Source: Ectothiorhodospiraceae bacterium (GTDB taxonomy: Bacteria; Pseudomonadota; Gammaproteobacteria; Nitrococcales; Aquisalimonadaceae). Taken from it: a stretch of 52,033 nt of DNA. This document shows, piece by piece, positions 8,531 through 16,503 of the stretch (within the stretch, counting starts at the first letter, position 1; each line of letters opens with the position of its first letter). The DNA is taken from assembly GCA_020831885.1 (NCBI GenBank), contig JAFIFU010000020.1:1-52033 (forward strand), given 5' to 3'. The notes under the pieces were generated by a model that saw nothing but the letters and a program-made list of their open reading frames with translations, was not told the origin of the DNA and made no database searches. Made by a program: the position numbers and the translations under genes.

Positions 8531-10573
8531 TTATGCCGCCAGGCCGCTGTGGCGTAGCAGCGCATCGATGCTCGGTTTGCGGCCGCGGAAGGCCACGTAC
8601 AGGTCCATCAGCTCCTCCGAGCCGCCTTTTTCCAGAATGTGGGTCCGGAAATCGGTTCCGGCTTCGGCACTGAAGATACCTTCTTCCTCGAAGCGGGAAA
8701 ACGCATCCGCGGACAGCACCTCGGCCCATTTGTAACTGTAATAACCTGCCGCGTAGCCGCCGGCGAAGATATGGCTGAAGCTGTTCGGGAACCGGTGCCA
8801 GTCCGGCGGGCGTACCACCGCCACCTGGTCCCGTACCCGGTTCAGTGTCTCCGGGATTCGCCCGCCATGGGCCGGGTCGTACTCCAGGTGCAGCCGGAAA
8901 TCGAACAGGCTGAATTCCAGTTGCCGGACCATCTGCATGGCGGACTGGAAGTTCTTCGCTGCCAGCATGCGCTGGTAGAGCTGCTCCGGGATGGGTTCGC
9001 CGCTCTCGTGATGCGCGGCGAACAGGTTCAGCGCCTCGCGGTCCCAGCACCAGTTTTCCATGAACTGACTGGGCAGTTCCACGGCATCCCAGGGCACACC
9101 GTGGATTCCGGATACCGGCGCGCAGTCCACCCGGGTCAGCATGTGGTGCAGTCCGTGACCGAATTCGTGGAACAGGGTCTGCACCTCGTCGTGGGTAAGC
9201 AGGGCCGGCTTGCCGCCCACCGGGGGCGTGAAATTGCAGGTGAGATAGGCCACCGGAGTCTGCACGCCGTTCTCGGTGCGGCGCCGTACGCGGCACTCAT
9301 CCATCCAGGCACCGCCGCGCTTTTTCTCGCGGGCGTACAGATCCGTGTAGAACTGACCGCGCACCGTGCCGTCCGGATCCCGGATCTCGAAAAACTGCAC
9401 GTCCGGATGCCAGATGTCCACGTCCCGGGTGCGTTCCACTATGCGGACCCGGTACAGCCGTTCCACCACCTGGAACAGACCGTCGATCACCCGCTGCGCC
9501 GGGAAGTAGGGACGCAGATCCTCCGGACTGAGCTGGTACCGGGCCTGGCGCAGCTTCTCCCCGGCCCAGGTGATGTCCCAAGGCTCCAGTTCCACCAGTC
9601 CCAGTTCGTCGGTGGCGAAAGCGCGCAGCTCCTCCAGCTCCTTCTGCGCCTGAGGGCGGGAGCGGGCGGCCAGATCGCTGAGGAAATCCAGCACCGCCTC
9701 CGTGCTGTCCGCCATCTTGGTGGCCAGCGACAACTCGGCGTAATTGGCAAAGCCCAGCAGTCGGGCCTGTTCGTGACGCAGGGCGAGGATTTCCTCCATG
9801 ATCTGGTGGTTATCCCATTGCCCGGCATGTGGACCCTGGTCCGAGGCCCGGGTGCCGAAGGCCGTGTACACCTCGCGGCGCAACGCGCGGTCATCCGCGT
9901 AGGCCAGCACGGCGTATACGCAGGGGAAGTCCAGGGTCAGGCGGTAACCCGATTGGCCCTTCTGCTGGGCGGCCTGTTTCAGCATGGCCAGGCTGGAGTC
10001 CGGCAGGCCGCCGAGGCGGCTGGCGTCGGTGAGTGTCAGCTCCCACGCGTTGGTGGCGTCCAGTACGTTTTCGCCGAACCTGGAGGACAGCTCCGACAGG
10101 CGGCTGGCGATCTGACGGTAACGGTCCTTTTCCGCGGGCGGCAGGTCCACGCCCGCAAGGCGGAAGTCCCGCAGTGCGTTCTCCACGGTCTTGCGCTGGG
10201 CCGGGGTGAGGTTGGCGAAATCCGGCCGCTGGCTGATCCTTTCGTAGGCCCGGAACAGCGCCTCGTTCTGCCCCAGCTCCGTGCTGTACTCGGACAGCTT
10301 GGGCAGACAGGCATTGTAGGCGGCCCGCAGGGCATCGTTGTTCATCACCGAATTCAGGTGGCTGACCGGCGACCAGGCCTTGCTCAATCGATCGTTCATT
10401 GCCTCCAATGGCCGCACCAGGCTGTCGAAGTCGTGCTCGCCCTCCTGGCCCAGCAGGTGCTCCAGTTGGCGCCGGTTGTCGGCAAGAATCCGGTCGATGG
10501 CCGGCTCCACATGCTCCGGACGGATGGCCGGGAAGGCCGGCAGGCCGTCGGTTGCGAGTAGCGGGTTGGTCAT
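8531..10573 (-). CDS. prlC: Oligopeptidase A (M3 metallopeptidase)
   Basis: 680 aa, matching E. coli oligopeptidase A. It is a cytoplasmic zinc peptidase that degrades signal peptides and other short peptides. The zinc motif HEFGH lies near residue 468 in LFHEFGHGLHHML, and the downstream Glu-containing helix and the C-terminal GYAAGYYSYKWAEVL signature are present. The start at 10573 gives the family-typical N-terminus and is preceded by GAGGCAG. It is transcribed divergently from gor across 141 bases. Identification is secure. Confidence 0.95.
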   Translation of the reverse strand: MTNPLLATDGLPAFPAIRPEHVEPAIDRILADNRRQLEHLLGQEGEHDFDSLVRPLEAMNDRLSKAWSPVSHLNSVMNNDALRAAYNACLPKLSEYSTELGQNEALFRAYERISQRPDFANLTPAQRKTVENALRDFRLAGVDLPPAEKDRYRQIASRLSELSSRFGENVLDATNAWELTLTDASRLGGLPDSSLAMLKQAAQQKGQSGYRLTLDFPCVYAVLAYADDRALRREVYTAFGTRASDQGPHAGQWDNHQIMEEILALRHEQARLLGFANYAELSLATKMADSTEAVLDFLSDLAARSRPQAQKELEELRAFATDELGLVELEPWDITWAGEKLRQARYQLSPEDLRPYFPAQRVIDGLFQVVERLYRVRIVERTRDVDIWHPDVQFFEIRDPDGTVRGQFYTDLYAREKKRGGAWMDECRVRRRTENGVQTPVAYLTCNFTPPVGGKPALLTHDEVQTLFHEFGHGLHHMLTRVDCAPVSGIHGVPWDAVELPSQFMENWCWDREALNLFAAHHESGEPIPEQLYQRMLAAKNFQSAMQMVRQLEFSLFDFRLHLEYDPAHGGRIPETLNRVRDQVAVVRPPDWHRFPNSFSHIFAGGYAAGYYSYKWAEVLSADAFSRFEEEGIFSAEAGTDFRTHILEKGGSEELMDLYVAFRGRKPSIDALLRHSGLAA

Positions 10574-10714
10574 TGTCTGCCTCGGTCAATGCTTACGGGA
10601 ATGCACGGATGGTCCTGTTACCGGGCGGCGGCGTATAGTGTGCATCGACCAGTGTACTGTATGGGCGGTTCCAGCGTGATCCAAGGCGGGCCGCCGGTTT
10701 TCGACGGGGGATGC

Positions 10715-12061
10715 ATGACTCAGCACTTCGACCTGATCGCCATCGGTGGTGGCAGCGGCGGCCTGGCCACCGCGCGGCGCGCCACCCGCTACGGTGCCAG
10801 CGCCGCGGTTATCGAATCGTCCGGGCTCTGCGGAACCTGCGTGAACGTGGGCTGTGTGCCGAAAAAGATCATGTGGCAGGCCTCGGGCGCCATGGAGGCC
10901 ATTCACCGTGCCGGCGATTACGGCATCGGCGTGTCCGGGGCGGAACTGGACTGGGCCACCCTCAAGGCGCGCCGCGACGCGTACATTCAGCGCCTGAACG
11001 GGATCTACCAGCGCAACCTGGACAAGGACGCGGTTACCCTGTTTCGCGGCCATGGGCGGTTTGTCGGTGCGGGCACGCTGGAGGTGGGTGACCAACGACT
11101 CACGGCCGACCATGTCATCATCGCCACCGGCGGCAAGCCCCGTTGGCCGGCGATTCCCGGGGCGGAACTGGGTATCGACTCCGATGGTTTCTTCGCCCTG
11201 GAGGAACAGCCCCGCCGTGTGGCCGTGGTGGGGGCCGGCTACATTGCGGTGGAACTGGCCGGCGTGCTGGCGGGGCTGGGTTCGGACTCCACCCTGGTTA
11301 TCCGTCATCAGACGCCGCTGCGCGGCTTCGATGCCATGCTCCAGCAGGGTCTGATGGAAGCGCTGCCCCACGGTGGTGTGAAGGTGCAGCCCGGTTTTGT
11401 GCCCGCGCGGCTGTCCGGTGAGCCCGGTGCCCTGGTGCTGGAGGCGGAGGACGGCCAGCGGCTTGAGAACCTGGATGTGGTTATCTGGGCCATTGGCCGG
11501 GATGCGAATACCCAGGGTCTGGGGCTGGATGCCGCCGGCGTTGTCACCGACAATTGGGGCAACATCCCGGTGGATCGCTGGCAGCAGACCAATGTGGAGG
11601 GCGTGTACGCACTGGGCGACATCACCGGTCAGATGCCGCTCACCCCGGTGGCCATCGCTGCCGGACGCCGCCTGTCCGACCGTCTGTTCGGCGGTATGCA
11701 GGACCGCTATCTCGATTACGCCAACATCCCCACCGTGGTGTTCAGCCATCCCCCCATTGGCACCGTGGGGCTGTCCGAGGAAGACGCGCGGGCGCAGTAT
11801 GGCAACGCCGTGCAGGTGTTCACCAGCACCTTCGTGGGCATGGACTACGCGCTGTCCGACGAGAAGGTACGCACCCACATGAAGCTGGTGACAGTGGGTG
11901 ATGAGCAGCGCATTGTCGGCGCGCACGTGATCGGCAATGGCGCGGACGAGATGCTCCAGGGCTTTGCGGTCGCTGTGCGCATGGGCGCCACCAAGCAGGA
12001 TTTCGATGAGACCGTGGCCATTCACCCCACCAGCGCCGAGGAAATGGTCACCATGGTGTGA
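10715..12061 (+). CDS. gor: Glutathione-disulfide reductase
   Basis: 448 aa flavoprotein disulfide reductase that regenerates glutathione from its disulfide with NADPH in the cytoplasm. Visible parts are the FAD motif IGGGSGG near residue 10, the redox pair Cys42/Cys47 in TCVNVGCVPKK, the nicotinamide Rossmann motif GAGYIAVELAGVL, an Arg-containing VIRHQTPLR segment typical of NADPH preference, and the catalytic HPTSAEE at the C-terminus. One oddity is an extra Cys39 where the family normally has Gly (LCGTC in place of LGGTC). The ATG at 10715 follows a GGGGG tract. An ATG 4 bases earlier is out of frame. Confidence 0.93.
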   Translation: MTQHFDLIAIGGGSGGLATARRATRYGASAAVIESSGLCGTCVNVGCVPKKIMWQASGAMEAIHRAGDYGIGVSGAELDWATLKARRDAYIQRLNGIYQRNLDKDAVTLFRGHGRFVGAGTLEVGDQRLTADHVIIATGGKPRWPAIPGAELGIDSDGFFALEEQPRRVAVVGAGYIAVELAGVLAGLGSDSTLVIRHQTPLRGFDAMLQQGLMEALPHGGVKVQPGFVPARLSGEPGALVLEAEDGQRLENLDVVIWAIGRDANTQGLGLDAAGVVTDNWGNIPVDRWQQTNVEGVYALGDITGQMPLTPVAIAAGRRLSDRLFGGMQDRYLDYANIPTVVFSHPPIGTVGLSEEDARAQYGNAVQVFTSTFVGMDYALSDEKVRTHMKLVTVGDEQRIVGAHVIGNGADEMLQGFAVAVRMGATKQDFDETVAIHPTSAEEMVTMV

Positions 12062-12065
12062 GGGC

Positions 12066-12099
12066 GATCCCGTCGGGATCCCGGACCCGGTAAGACCGG
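12066..12099. terminator. Paired hairpins between gor and the DUF1328 gene
   Basis: Two short stems sit back to back between convergent stops: GATCCCG/CGGGATC at 12066-12080 and CCGGT/ACCGG at 12087-12099. Either could stop transcription from its own side. There is no T-tract. Confidence 0.45.
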
Positions 12100-12102
12100 T
12101 GA

Positions 12103-12264
12103 TCAGGGCCCGCGCTTGCCAAGGATCAGGAATGCCAGGAACAGGATGATGGAGATCACGAACAGGACCTGAGCGATGCCGGCTTCCGCCCCGGCCAGGC
12201 CGGAGAAGCCCAGGACAGCGGCGATGACGGCAACGATCAGGAAGATCAGTGCCCAGGACGGCAT
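12103..12264 (-). CDS. DUF1328 (YtjA-like) small membrane protein
   Basis: 53 aa with two hydrophobic helices separated by a short Gly/Ala turn (GFSGLAGAEAGIAQVLF), ending in LGKRGP. This is the DUF1328/YtjA pattern. Such proteins are small inner-membrane proteins, often stress-induced, with no known biochemistry. The start at 12264 is chosen for its AAGGAG ribosome site. It is convergent with gor and divergent from the aspartoacylase-like gene. Confidence 0.85.
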   Translation of the reverse strand: MPSWALIFLIVAVIAAVLGFSGLAGAEAGIAQVLFVISIILFLAFLILGKRGP

Positions 12265-12340
12265 GAGCGGGCTCCTTGTCGGGGGCGGAATGGGCACGCA
12301 TCATCCTTGGGCAGGCGTCATGCGGTGTCAACCGGTTTGC

Positions 12341-12360
12341 GGAAGGGGGAGGAAGGGGGA
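12341..12360 (+). repeat. Tandem GGAAGGGGGA, duplicated ribosome-binding tract
   Basis: The decamer GGAAGGGGGA occurs twice in direct succession, followed by GGA and the ATG at 12364. Each copy has Shine-Dalgarno character, so ribosomes may have a double landing site, and replication slippage could vary the copy number. Confidence 0.6.
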
Positions 12361-12363
12361 GGA

Positions 12364-13401
12364 ATGGTGAGAGCGGCGTTCGAGATCGCGGGGCGGACGA
12401 TCGTGCCGGGGGGACGGGGTACGGTGGATCTGCCCGCAGGACATCTATACACCCATACGCCGCTGACCATACCGCTGCACGTGGTGCACGGCCGTCGCGA
12501 CGGACCCTGCCTGGTGGTTTCCGCCGCCGTGCACGGTGACGAGATCAACGGTGTGGAGATCATCCGCCGGTTGCTTCGGGAGAAGGCCCTGGGAAGGCTG
12601 GCCGGCACCCTGGTGGCGGTGCCCATCGTCAACGTGCTCGGTTTCACCGCCCGGTCCCGGTACCTGCCGGACCGGCGCGACCTCAATCGCTGCTTTCCCG
12701 GTTCGGATACCGGCTCCATGGGCGCGCGGCTGGCGCGCCTGTTCCGCAAACAGGTACTGCAGAAGGCCAGCCACCTGATTGATCTCCATACCGGCGCCGT
12801 CCACCGCGACAACCTGCCGCAGATCCGCGCCGATCTGGACCACGGGGGTGACGAGATACTGGCCCGGGCCTGCGGGCTGCCGGTGATGATCCATTCCCCG
12901 ATCATCGAAGGCAGCCTGCGGGAGGCCGCTCGGGAGCTCGGTGTGGCGGCGGTGACGTATGAAGGCGGTGAGGCGTTGCGCTTTGACGAAGGAGCGATCC
13001 GGGCGGGCCTGCGAGGCGTGCTACGGGCCATGCGGGCCCTGGGCATGCTGCCCGCCAGCCGGGGACGACCCCAGCCCGAGCCGTTCATCGCCGATGCCAC
13101 CCGCTGGGTGCGTGCCGGGCAGGACGGCATTCTCCGCGCCGCGGTGGCTCTGGGGGATCGGGCGGAGACAGGCCAGCCCCTGGGCTGGGTGTCCGATCCC
13201 TTCGGTGAGCGGACCAGCGTGGTGGAGGCGCCCGAGGCGGGTCTGGTGATCGGGCGCACCAATCTCCCCCTGGTGCACCAGGGGGAGGCCCTGTTCCACC
13301 TGGCCCGTTACGAACGTGTCGGTCCGGTGGTGCGGCAGGTGGAACGCTTCAGTCAGGAACTGGAAAATCACCAGGGCTGGGAAGAACCGCCCATCGTTTA
13401 G
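12364..13401 (+). CDS. Succinylglutamate desuccinylase/aspartoacylase family hydrolase
   Basis: 345 aa zinc carboxypeptidase-fold hydrolase. Zinc ligands His57 and Glu60 are in AAVHGDE, and the third ligand His142 is in DLHTG. YEGGE near residue 200 supplies the catalytic Glu. This family removes acyl or amino-acid groups from small molecules. The sequence resembles the stand-alone bacterial group rather than AstE, and no arginine succinyltransferase pathway genes are nearby. The C-terminal 90 residues form a beta-rich, biotinyl-like module (ILRAAVALGDRAETGQPLGWV). I take ATG 12364 because the sequence before it is a G-rich ribosome-binding tract, although an upstream in-frame start exists. 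The substrate is unknown. Confidence 0.8.
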   Translation: MVRAAFEIAGRTIVPGGRGTVDLPAGHLYTHTPLTIPLHVVHGRRDGPCLVVSAAVHGDEINGVEIIRRLLREKALGRLAGTLVAVPIVNVLGFTARSRYLPDRRDLNRCFPGSDTGSMGARLARLFRKQVLQKASHLIDLHTGAVHRDNLPQIRADLDHGGDEILARACGLPVMIHSPIIEGSLREAARELGVAAVTYEGGEALRFDEGAIRAGLRGVLRAMRALGMLPASRGRPQPEPFIADATRWVRAGQDGILRAAVALGDRAETGQPLGWVSDPFGERTSVVEAPEAGLVIGRTNLPLVHQGEALFHLARYERVGPVVRQVERFSQELENHQGWEEPPIV

Positions 13402-13406
13402 GGAAT

Positions 13407-13545
13407 CGATCAGTGCTTCCTTCCGATGATTCTCCTCCGGCAGCCGATGGCCGCATCCATGCGGCCACCCTTCGGGCCGGACGGCGCTCCTGGCGCGGCT
13501 CCGCGAGGAACGCCCAGCCACTCCCACCGCACGTCCCGATCAACC
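13407..13545. mobile_element. Hairpin-rich mini-repeat, possible non-autonomous element
   Basis: This fills most of the 169-base gap between two convergent genes. It opens with CGATCAGTGCTTCC, a motif shared with two other gene ends in the window, and closes with GATCAACC, which matches the opposite-strand end of that motif. Inside are a 20-base inverted repeat with 9-bp arms (TGGCCGCAT/ATGCGGCCA, 13448-13467) and a long imperfect stem (13483-13514) capped by CGCGG/CCGCG. The structure resembles a palindromic repeat or small MITE. No transposase is nearby and the second end is degenerate, so mobility is an inference. It could also serve as the terminator for both flanking genes. Confidence 0.45.
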
Positions 13546-13570
13546 GCGGCCTTCAACACGCGGAATGCCG

Positions 13571-14560
13571 TCAATGGGCCGGCGCCTGCTCCGGTGCCAG
13601 CGGATCCTCTCCCCGGGCCGCGTCGGCCGAGGGCGCGTCGTCGGTCAGGTGCTGGTCCAGCCAGTTGCTCAGGTCCCGGTAGACCTCCTGGCGGTTGATT
13701 TCGTTGAACACCTCGTGGCGCGCCTCCGGGTAACTGATCAGGTTTACCCGGCGGGCGCCGTGCTGCCTGTAGGCCTGCATCAGTGCCCGCACACGCTGGC
13801 CGCCCAGACTCAACAGATCGCCGGTACCCACCAGCATCAGCACCGGCAGATCCGACGGAATGCGACCCCGCAGCCGGTTGCTGATCTCCTCCATGCCCTG
13901 GGCGATGGCATGCCACATGCCGTTACTGGGTTGGAAACCACACAGGGGATCCGCCAGATAGGCGTCGACGATGGATTCATCCCGGCTGATCCAGTCCTGG
14001 TCCGTCCGCCGGTCCGGCAGGGAGCGCTTCATATTGCCGACGCCCAGCGCATAGAGCAGCCGGCTGCGGCGATTCCGCCCCTGCAGCGCCTTGAACAAGG
14101 TGCCGCCCCAGTGGGTGATCCGCGTGCCCAGGCCCGGCCGGCTGTCGGTGGCGGAGAGAATCAGCCCGTCGATGGTCTCGCCGTGAACGGCCGCGTAATG
14201 CTGACACATGAGTGAACCCAGGCTGTGTCCCAGCAGGAAGATGGGGGTGTCCGGATGCCGCTCCCGGGCATGCTGCACCAGCGTGCCGATATCCCGGATC
14301 CAGTCGTCCCAGCCGCTTTCGGCAGGGAGGATGCCCAGACACTCGGGATCGCCGGCGGTGGCACCATGCCCACGCGTGTCGAAAGCGTAGACCTGGAAGC
14401 CGCAGGTGGTCAGGTGGTCGGCCAGTTCGCCGTAGCGTCCGCTATGTTCTCCCAGACCATGCACCAGCACCACGCAGGCCCTGGGCAGTCGGCCGGGTGC
14501 GGTCCAACTGCGGCAATGCAGGGTGAGCCCGTCATGGGCCTTCAGTGTGAATTGTTCCAT
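13571..14560 (-). CDS. Alpha/beta hydrolase, monoacylglycerol-lipase-like
   Basis: 329 aa serine hydrolase. The nucleophile elbow GHSLGS has Ser113, Asp248 lies in VGTGD and His282 in EARHEVFNE, so the triad is complete. The oxyanion region is VHGLGEHSGRY, and FDTRGHG is typical of the monoglyceride lipase/lysophospholipase group (PldB-like). No signal peptide is seen, so it is probably cytoplasmic or membrane-associated. The last 25 residues are a low-complexity acidic/Pro tail. Its first 29 bases overlap the end of the upstream propeller gene, implying one transcript. GGAAGGGAGC precedes the start. The natural substrate is likely a lipid ester, but this is not shown. Confidence 0.82.
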   Translation of the reverse strand: MEQFTLKAHDGLTLHCRSWTAPGRLPRACVVLVHGLGEHSGRYGELADHLTTCGFQVYAFDTRGHGATAGDPECLGILPAESGWDDWIRDIGTLVQHARERHPDTPIFLLGHSLGSLMCQHYAAVHGETIDGLILSATDSRPGLGTRITHWGGTLFKALQGRNRRSRLLYALGVGNMKRSLPDRRTDQDWISRDESIVDAYLADPLCGFQPSNGMWHAIAQGMEEISNRLRGRIPSDLPVLMLVGTGDLLSLGGQRVRALMQAYRQHGARRVNLISYPEARHEVFNEINRQEVYRDLSNWLDQHLTDDAPSADAARGEDPLAPEQAPAH

Positions 14561-15599
14561 GCTCCCTTCCCGTCATCCGGCGCCGTAGCAGGTACAGGGC
14601 CAAGGCGATCAGCAGCAGGCCGACCGCCATCTGCTGGTAGATATGGGGACCGGCCACCCGGTCCAGGCGGTAGGTGGCCCCGGCGCTGATCCAGATCGTA
14701 TCAGCGTAGGGCACCACCCAGCTCACTGGCCTGTCCAGTCCTTCCGGCGGATTGCGCAGTTTTTCCCAGCGACCCTGGGTTTCCAGAGCCCGCTCCCGCT
14801 GCACCAGACGTATCCGGTAGGCACCGTCGTCGCTGCCGGCCCAGAGCATGCCCTCGGCGTCCAGCGCCAGCGCAAGCACCCGTCGCTGGCCCAGGCCCGC
14901 CTCGACACGGCGCCAGGGGCGCCCGTCTGCCCGCCAGAACAGGCCCTGATCCGTTCCGGCCAGCAGGGCGCCGTTGTCAGCTTCCAGCAGGCTGAGGATA
15001 TTCACCGGCCGGGGCAGGCCCTGACTGACCGGTTGCCAGCCATCGGCGGGCCTGTCCATCTCCAGTCGCCAGATGCCGTCGCCGATGGTGCCGGCGTGGA
15101 TGGCCAGACCGGTGGCGGTGTCGCCGGCGTGCAGACGATAGACCTGCGCGTCCAGCCCCAGGTTCCGGAAACCGTCCCCGTCCCAGGCCAGCACGCCGTT
15201 GCCGGTGGCCAGCAGCAGGTAGTGGCCGGCGGTCACCGCATGGCTGACCCGGGTGCCATCCGGCGCCGCCTGCCACATGTCGGTATTCCAGTCCCAGAGT
15301 CCGCCGTTCAACACCGCCAGGTGTCGCTCCGGCAGCAGAGCCATGATCGCGCCCCGGTCCGTTTGGCCAACGCGGTGCCATTCCTGCCCTTCAAGGCGCC
15401 ACAGCGCGCCATTCTGACTGCCGCGGTACAGCCCGTCCTGCCCCTTCGCCAGGGTGAACACGTGTTCGCTGCGATCCGGGTCGTCCATGACCCAGCGCTC
15501 GTGGCTGAACACCCAGGGCGTGGTGGCCAGCACCACCACCCCGAGCATCCCCAGCAGCGCGGAAGGCAACCACATGCGACGGCTGACGGCTGTTTTCAT
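14532..15599 (-). CDS. Doubly anchored periplasmic beta-propeller-like protein of unknown function
   Basis: 355 aa. An N-terminal hydrophobic helix (about 8-28) and a C-terminal helix (about 324-340, followed by RRR) frame a soluble domain of about 290 residues. Repeated blades such as LLAGTDQGLFWRADG, LWAGSDDGAYRI and LATGNGVLAWDGDG look like the BNR/two-component-regulator propeller repeat (G-T-D-x-G-L-W). Orientation by the Arg-rich C-terminal tail puts the propeller in the periplasm. The gene overlaps the hydrolase by 29 bases and is divergent from the small exported-protein operon. I do not recognise a named family. A scaffold or sensor role is inferred from the fold only. Confidence 0.65.
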   Translation of the reverse strand: MKTAVSRRMWLPSALLGMLGVVVLATTPWVFSHERWVMDDPDRSEHVFTLAKGQDGLYRGSQNGALWRLEGQEWHRVGQTDRGAIMALLPERHLAVLNGGLWDWNTDMWQAAPDGTRVSHAVTAGHYLLLATGNGVLAWDGDGFRNLGLDAQVYRLHAGDTATGLAIHAGTIGDGIWRLEMDRPADGWQPVSQGLPRPVNILSLLEADNGALLAGTDQGLFWRADGRPWRRVEAGLGQRRVLALALDAEGMLWAGSDDGAYRIRLVQRERALETQGRWEKLRNPPEGLDRPVSWVVPYADTIWISAGATYRLDRVAGPHIYQQMAVGLLLIALALYLLRRRMTGREHGTIHTEGP

Positions 15600-15640
15600 A
15601 AAAAACCTGAGGTATGATCGCTAAGCTTTCGTCAATAATA

Positions 15641-15668
15641 GTTTTATGCTTCGCATCTGGCCTGTGAA
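15641..15668 (-). promoter_or_regulatory. Candidate promoter for the propeller-hydrolase pair
   Basis: On the minus strand TTCACA (15663-15668) and TAAAAC (15641-15646) are 16 bases apart, giving a start near 15634 and a leader of about 35 bases. This lies in the AT-rich patch (about 15600-15650) that separates the two divergent operons. No equally good forward-strand pair was found for the operon beginning at 15739. Confidence 0.35.
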
Positions 15669-15738
15669 CTGGAACACGGCCCTGGGCCTGTCCGCCCGGT
15701 ATGCTGCGAACACGGATCCATCCCATGGGACCATACGC

Positions 15739-16059
15739 ATGCGAATAAACCCGGCACGCCTTTCCCTGCGCATTGCACTGGCCTGCAGCCTCGTGGCATC
15801 GCCGTTATTGGCGGACGAGGCTGCCCGGGCGTCTGTCCCCTCTGACGATTGTGACACGCTGCGCGCCGTGTATCAGCGGTTGGCCGCTGACGAGGCGGCT
15901 GCCGAGGCCCGGGCGCAACTGGCGAGAACCATCCTGCTGCTGCCGGATTGCGTATCCGGCCAAGGGCGGCTGCAGCGGGCGCGCACCCTGGACGGCGTGG
16001 ACGTGTTCCAGGCGGGGAGGTTGCAGGATCTGTTCCAGGACACGGAGCAGGGGCGATGA
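15739..16059 (+). CDS. Small exported hypothetical protein (first gene of envelope operon)
   Basis: 106 aa. ATG 15739 gives a Sec signal peptide (Arg-rich start, hydrophobic ALACSLVASPLLA, cleavage near ADEAA). The mature part is about 80 residues, mostly alpha-helical and Ala-rich, with two Cys in DDCDTLR and LPDCVSG that could form a periplasmic disulfide. I recognise no family. Its stop overlaps the next start as ATGA (16056-16059), so the two products are probably made in fixed ratio. The Shine-Dalgarno sequence is weak (GGGA). An in-frame start 31 codons earlier would bury the signal peptide and is rejected. Confidence 0.6.
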   Translation: MRINPARLSLRIALACSLVASPLLADEAARASVPSDDCDTLRAVYQRLAADEAAAEARAQLARTILLLPDCVSGQGRLQRARTLDGVDVFQAGRLQDLFQDTEQGR

Positions 16060-16502
16060 AGACCCCGGTGCTGATTTTCCTGATGGCGCTCGCCCCGGCC
16101 GCGTGGGCGGATGGCATGCGCACCCTGGAACCCATCGGGGGCGGGCGGGAAGTGCCGGCGTCCTCCTTGCCCGGGGTGGCGCGGGACGATGTCGAGGATT
16201 TCGTAAACGCGTTGCTGGAGGCGTGGAACGGGCAGGGGCTGGAGCGACTGCTGGCGGAGGATTTCCCGGACCGAAACCGGTTGCTGGGGGATCTGGCCGA
16301 ATTGCCGCCCACTGCCCGGCTGCGCTTGCTGTCCATCGGTCCGGTCCAGACGTTGGAGTCCTCCTGGGAGGAGGACGCCTTGGTCACCCTGCTGTCCGTG
16401 CGGGTGCGCGCCCGGGTGGAACTGGAAGGCGAGGACGGCCCGCGGCGGCACGAGACCACCCAGGAACTGGTGATACGTTTCGTACGGCGTCTGACGGATT
16501 GA
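16056..16502 (+). CDS. Small exported hypothetical protein (second gene of envelope operon)
   Basis: 148 aa. The signal peptide (MKTPVLIFLMALAPAAWA) is followed by a domain of about 125 residues. It has an acidic helical half (DDVEDFVNALLEAWNGQGLERLLAEDFP) and a beta-rich end (ALVTLLSVRVRARVELEG). The shape recalls SnoaL/NTF2-like or DUF4440-like periplasmic folds, where a helix packs on a beta sheet, but I see no diagnostic residue. It starts within the stop of the preceding gene and ends one base before the barrel gene. Co-translation suggests the three proteins work together in the envelope. Confidence 0.6.
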   Translation: MKTPVLIFLMALAPAAWADGMRTLEPIGGGREVPASSLPGVARDDVEDFVNALLEAWNGQGLERLLAEDFPDRNRLLGDLAELPPTARLRLLSIGPVQTLESSWEEDALVTLLSVRVRARVELEGEDGPRRHETTQELVIRFVRRLTD

Positions 16503-16503
16503 C

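Noticed and set aside
8639-10561. 640-codon open frame on the plus strand, antisense to oligopeptidase A
   Set aside because: It mirrors a high-GC real gene, its translation has no domain, and it lacks a plausible ribosome site. The minus-strand gene has full M3 peptidase signatures.
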